From the NCBI GenBank assembly GCA_034437895.1, contig DAOTTO010000133.1, forward strand, positions 1 to 6,964: 6,964 nt of DNA, read 5' to 3'. Below, piece by piece: positions 6,434 to 6,964 of this stretch. The stretch's first letter is position 1, and every line of letters starts with the position of its first letter. The notes under the pieces were generated by a model. It did not search any database, had not been told where the DNA came from, and saw only the letters and a program-made list of their open reading frames with translations. This DNA is from JANRLJ01 sp034437895. GTDB taxonomy: Bacteria; Chloroflexota; Anaerolineae; Aggregatilineales; Phototrophicaceae. The translations under genes were made by a program, and so were the position numbers.

Positions 6434-6441
6434 TAGAATTA
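6434..6441 (+). repeat. Target-site duplication, right copy
   Basis: TAGAATTA, identical to 6241-6248 and immediately outside the right inverted terminus of element 1. Confidence 0.7.
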
Positions 6442-6466
6442 GAACCGACGCAATTGATTGCCCATT

Positions 6467-6495
6467 GTAGGGGAGGGTCTTAGACTCTCCCCTAC
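6467..6495. repeat. REP-like near-perfect 29-bp palindrome
   Basis: Left arm GTAGGGGAGGGTCT (6467-6480), a single T (6481), right arm AGACTCTCCCCTAC (6482-6495); 13 of 14 positions pair and the odd one is a G-T. It lies between the two MITE-like elements. It resembles the 'GTAGGGGC…GCCCCTAC' palindromes that recur in Chloroflexota intergenic DNA (recalled, not searched). As RNA it would make a very stable hairpin, but there is no T-run after it, so it is not a standard terminator. Confidence 0.75.
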
Positions 6496-6510
6496 GCCAT
6501 TAATATTCTC

Positions 6511-6643
6511 AGGACTTTCGCTTACCTCACCCCCGGCCCCTCTCCAATACTTGGAGAGGGGGAGAAAAACGCATCTTGAAGTCCCCTCTCCATGCAATGG
6601 GGAGGGGATTTAGGGGTGGGGTAAATGCGTGAGCGAAAGTCCT
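6511..6643. mobile_element. MITE-like element 2 with 15-bp inverted ends
   Basis: The left end AGGACTTTCGCTTAC (6511-6525) and right end GTGAGCGAAAGTCCT (6629-6643) are inverted copies at 14 of 15 positions. A possible 5-bp duplication, ATTCT, flanks them one base out (6505-6509 and 6645-6649), less convincing than that of element 1. Inside are a perfect 11-bp hairpin, CCCCTCTCCAA-tac-TTGGAGAGGGG (6537-6561), and a second stem, TCCCCTCTCCAT-gca-ATGGGGAGGGGA (6582-6608), paired at 11 of 12 positions. At 133 bp it is non-coding and non-autonomous. It ends 58 bp before the ridA start, so the ridA promoter must lie in or just after its right end. Confidence 0.7.
6526..6623 (-). repeat. Shared repeat core, copy B (minus orientation, inside element 2)
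   Basis: Reverse-complement relative of 6277-6389, with the same block order on the minus strand and a 20-base identical block at one end (on the plus strand at 6603-6622). The two copies point towards each other, with the 29-bp palindrome and ~100 other bases between them. Confidence 0.75.
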
Positions 6644-6701
6644 AATTCTTTGTGAACCCTAAAATTGTTTTGATGCAATTGACCTATATCAAGGTAGAAG
6701 T

Positions 6702-6964
6702 ATGGCTGATCGGCAAAATATCGCGTCGGGCGCAAAGTGGGAAGACATTGTGGGCTATTCGCGGGCGGTGCGTGTTGGCAATGTCGTGCATGTTTCCGGC
6801 ACAACCGCCACCGATGCGGACGGGCAGATCGTCGGCTTAAACGACCTCTACGCACAAACGGTTTTTATTATCCAAAAGATTGAAAACGCCCTTATCGCGG
6901 CGGGTGCATCATTGCAAGATGTCGTCCGCACGCGGATATATGTCACCGACATCAGCCGTTGGGA
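6702..6964 (+). CDS. RidA/YjgF/UK114-family protein, N-terminal 87 codons, truncated by window end
   Basis: A frame from ATG 6702 stays open to the right edge. It begins MADRQNIASGAKWEDIVGYS, continues RAVRVGNVVHVSGTTATD (21-38) and DLYAQT (48-53), and reaches ALIAAGASLQDVVRTRIYVTDI (63-84). This is the conserved front two-thirds of a RidA-family protein of ~130 residues. RidA members are small trimeric cytoplasmic proteins. The founding type hydrolyses reactive 2-aminoacrylate and related imines, releasing ammonia and a keto acid, and so protects PLP enzymes; other branches have unclear substrates. The substrate-binding Arg that separates true RidA from other Rid groups normally lies in the missing C-terminal part, so the subgroup cannot be settled. 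AAGG at 6691-6694, seven bases upstream, supports the start. It stands 466 bp from typA, beyond the repeat array, and is probably transcribed separately. Confidence 0.9.
   Translation, partial: MADRQNIASGAKWEDIVGYSRAVRVGNVVHVSGTTATDADGQIVGLNDLYAQTVFIIQKIENALIAAGASLQDVVRTRIYVTDISRW

Larger units (their letters stand above)
6236..6701. other. Gene-free repeat array between typA and ridA
   Basis: 466 bp with no credible coding sequence. It is almost entirely composed of inverted-repeat units: a 185-bp MITE-like element (6249-6433), a 29-bp palindrome (6467-6495) and a 133-bp MITE-like element (6511-6643). Open frames crossing it, such as the minus-strand one reaching from 5717 to 6397, are shadows extending out of typA. 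No classic hairpin-plus-T-run terminator for typA is visible, although the strong GC-rich stems could hinder polymerase in both directions. Confidence 0.8.

Noticed and set aside
6236..6701. CRISPR array
   Set aside because: The repeats are inverted hairpin elements of different size and type, not regularly spaced direct repeats with unique spacers; no cas genes are present.
6652..6840. 62-codon plus-strand frame at the ridA start
   Set aside because: It overlaps the RidA reading frame that begins at 6702 and continues to the edge with strong family similarity; this frame has no family match.
257..6964. A new multi-gene system joining the kinase, MaoC pair, TypA and RidA
   Set aside because: Gaps of 79 to 466 bp, candidate separate promoters, repeats in the spacers and unrelated housekeeping roles argue against one functional unit. 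Shared strand alone is weak evidence.

Overview
The window looks like bacterial chromosome of a little over 50 % GC. Several things suggest a Chloroflexota (Anaerolineae-like) organism: a soluble multi-GAF histidine kinase, the style of the TypA and MaoC proteins, weak or absent Shine-Dalgarno sequences beside some genes, and intergenic DNA full of C/G-rich palindromic repeats of the 'CCCCTCTCC…GGAGAGGGG' and 'GTAGGGG…CCCCTAC' type. This assignment is an inference from family resemblance; no marker gene in the window proves it.

Layout, left to right, with all real genes on the + strand. (1) 1-227: the decayed 3' part of an IS3-like transposase, running off the left edge and catalytically dead. 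(2) 257-2995: a 912-residue cytoplasmic sensor histidine kinase with a GAF-like N-terminus, three further GAF domains, HisKA and HATPase_c, and no partner response regulator in view. (3) 3075-3548 and 3684-4178: two tandem, related single-hotdog MaoC-like hydratases, separated by 135 bp of degenerate repeat DNA. (4) 4385-6235: a full-length TypA/BipA ribosome-associated GTPase starting at GTG. (5) 6236-6701: a 466-bp gene-free region packed with small inverted-repeat elements. It holds a 185-bp MITE-like element with an 8-bp target duplication, a 29-bp REP-like palindrome, and a 133-bp MITE-like element whose core is a reverse-complement relative of the first. (6) 6702 to the right edge: the first 87 codons of a RidA/YjgF-family protein, truncated by the window end.

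The genes do not form an obvious single pathway. The kinase is sensory, the MaoC pair points to acyl-CoA (hydratase/dehydratase) metabolism, TypA is translational housekeeping or stress, and RidA is metabolite-damage control. Gaps of 79, 135, 206 and 466 bp argue for several transcription units rather than one tight operon. I see no defence system, CRISPR array, tRNA, rRNA or biosynthetic cluster. The most interesting material is the non-coding repeat array between typA and ridA, together with the clear molecular scars in the transposase remnant. I do not claim a new biological system here.
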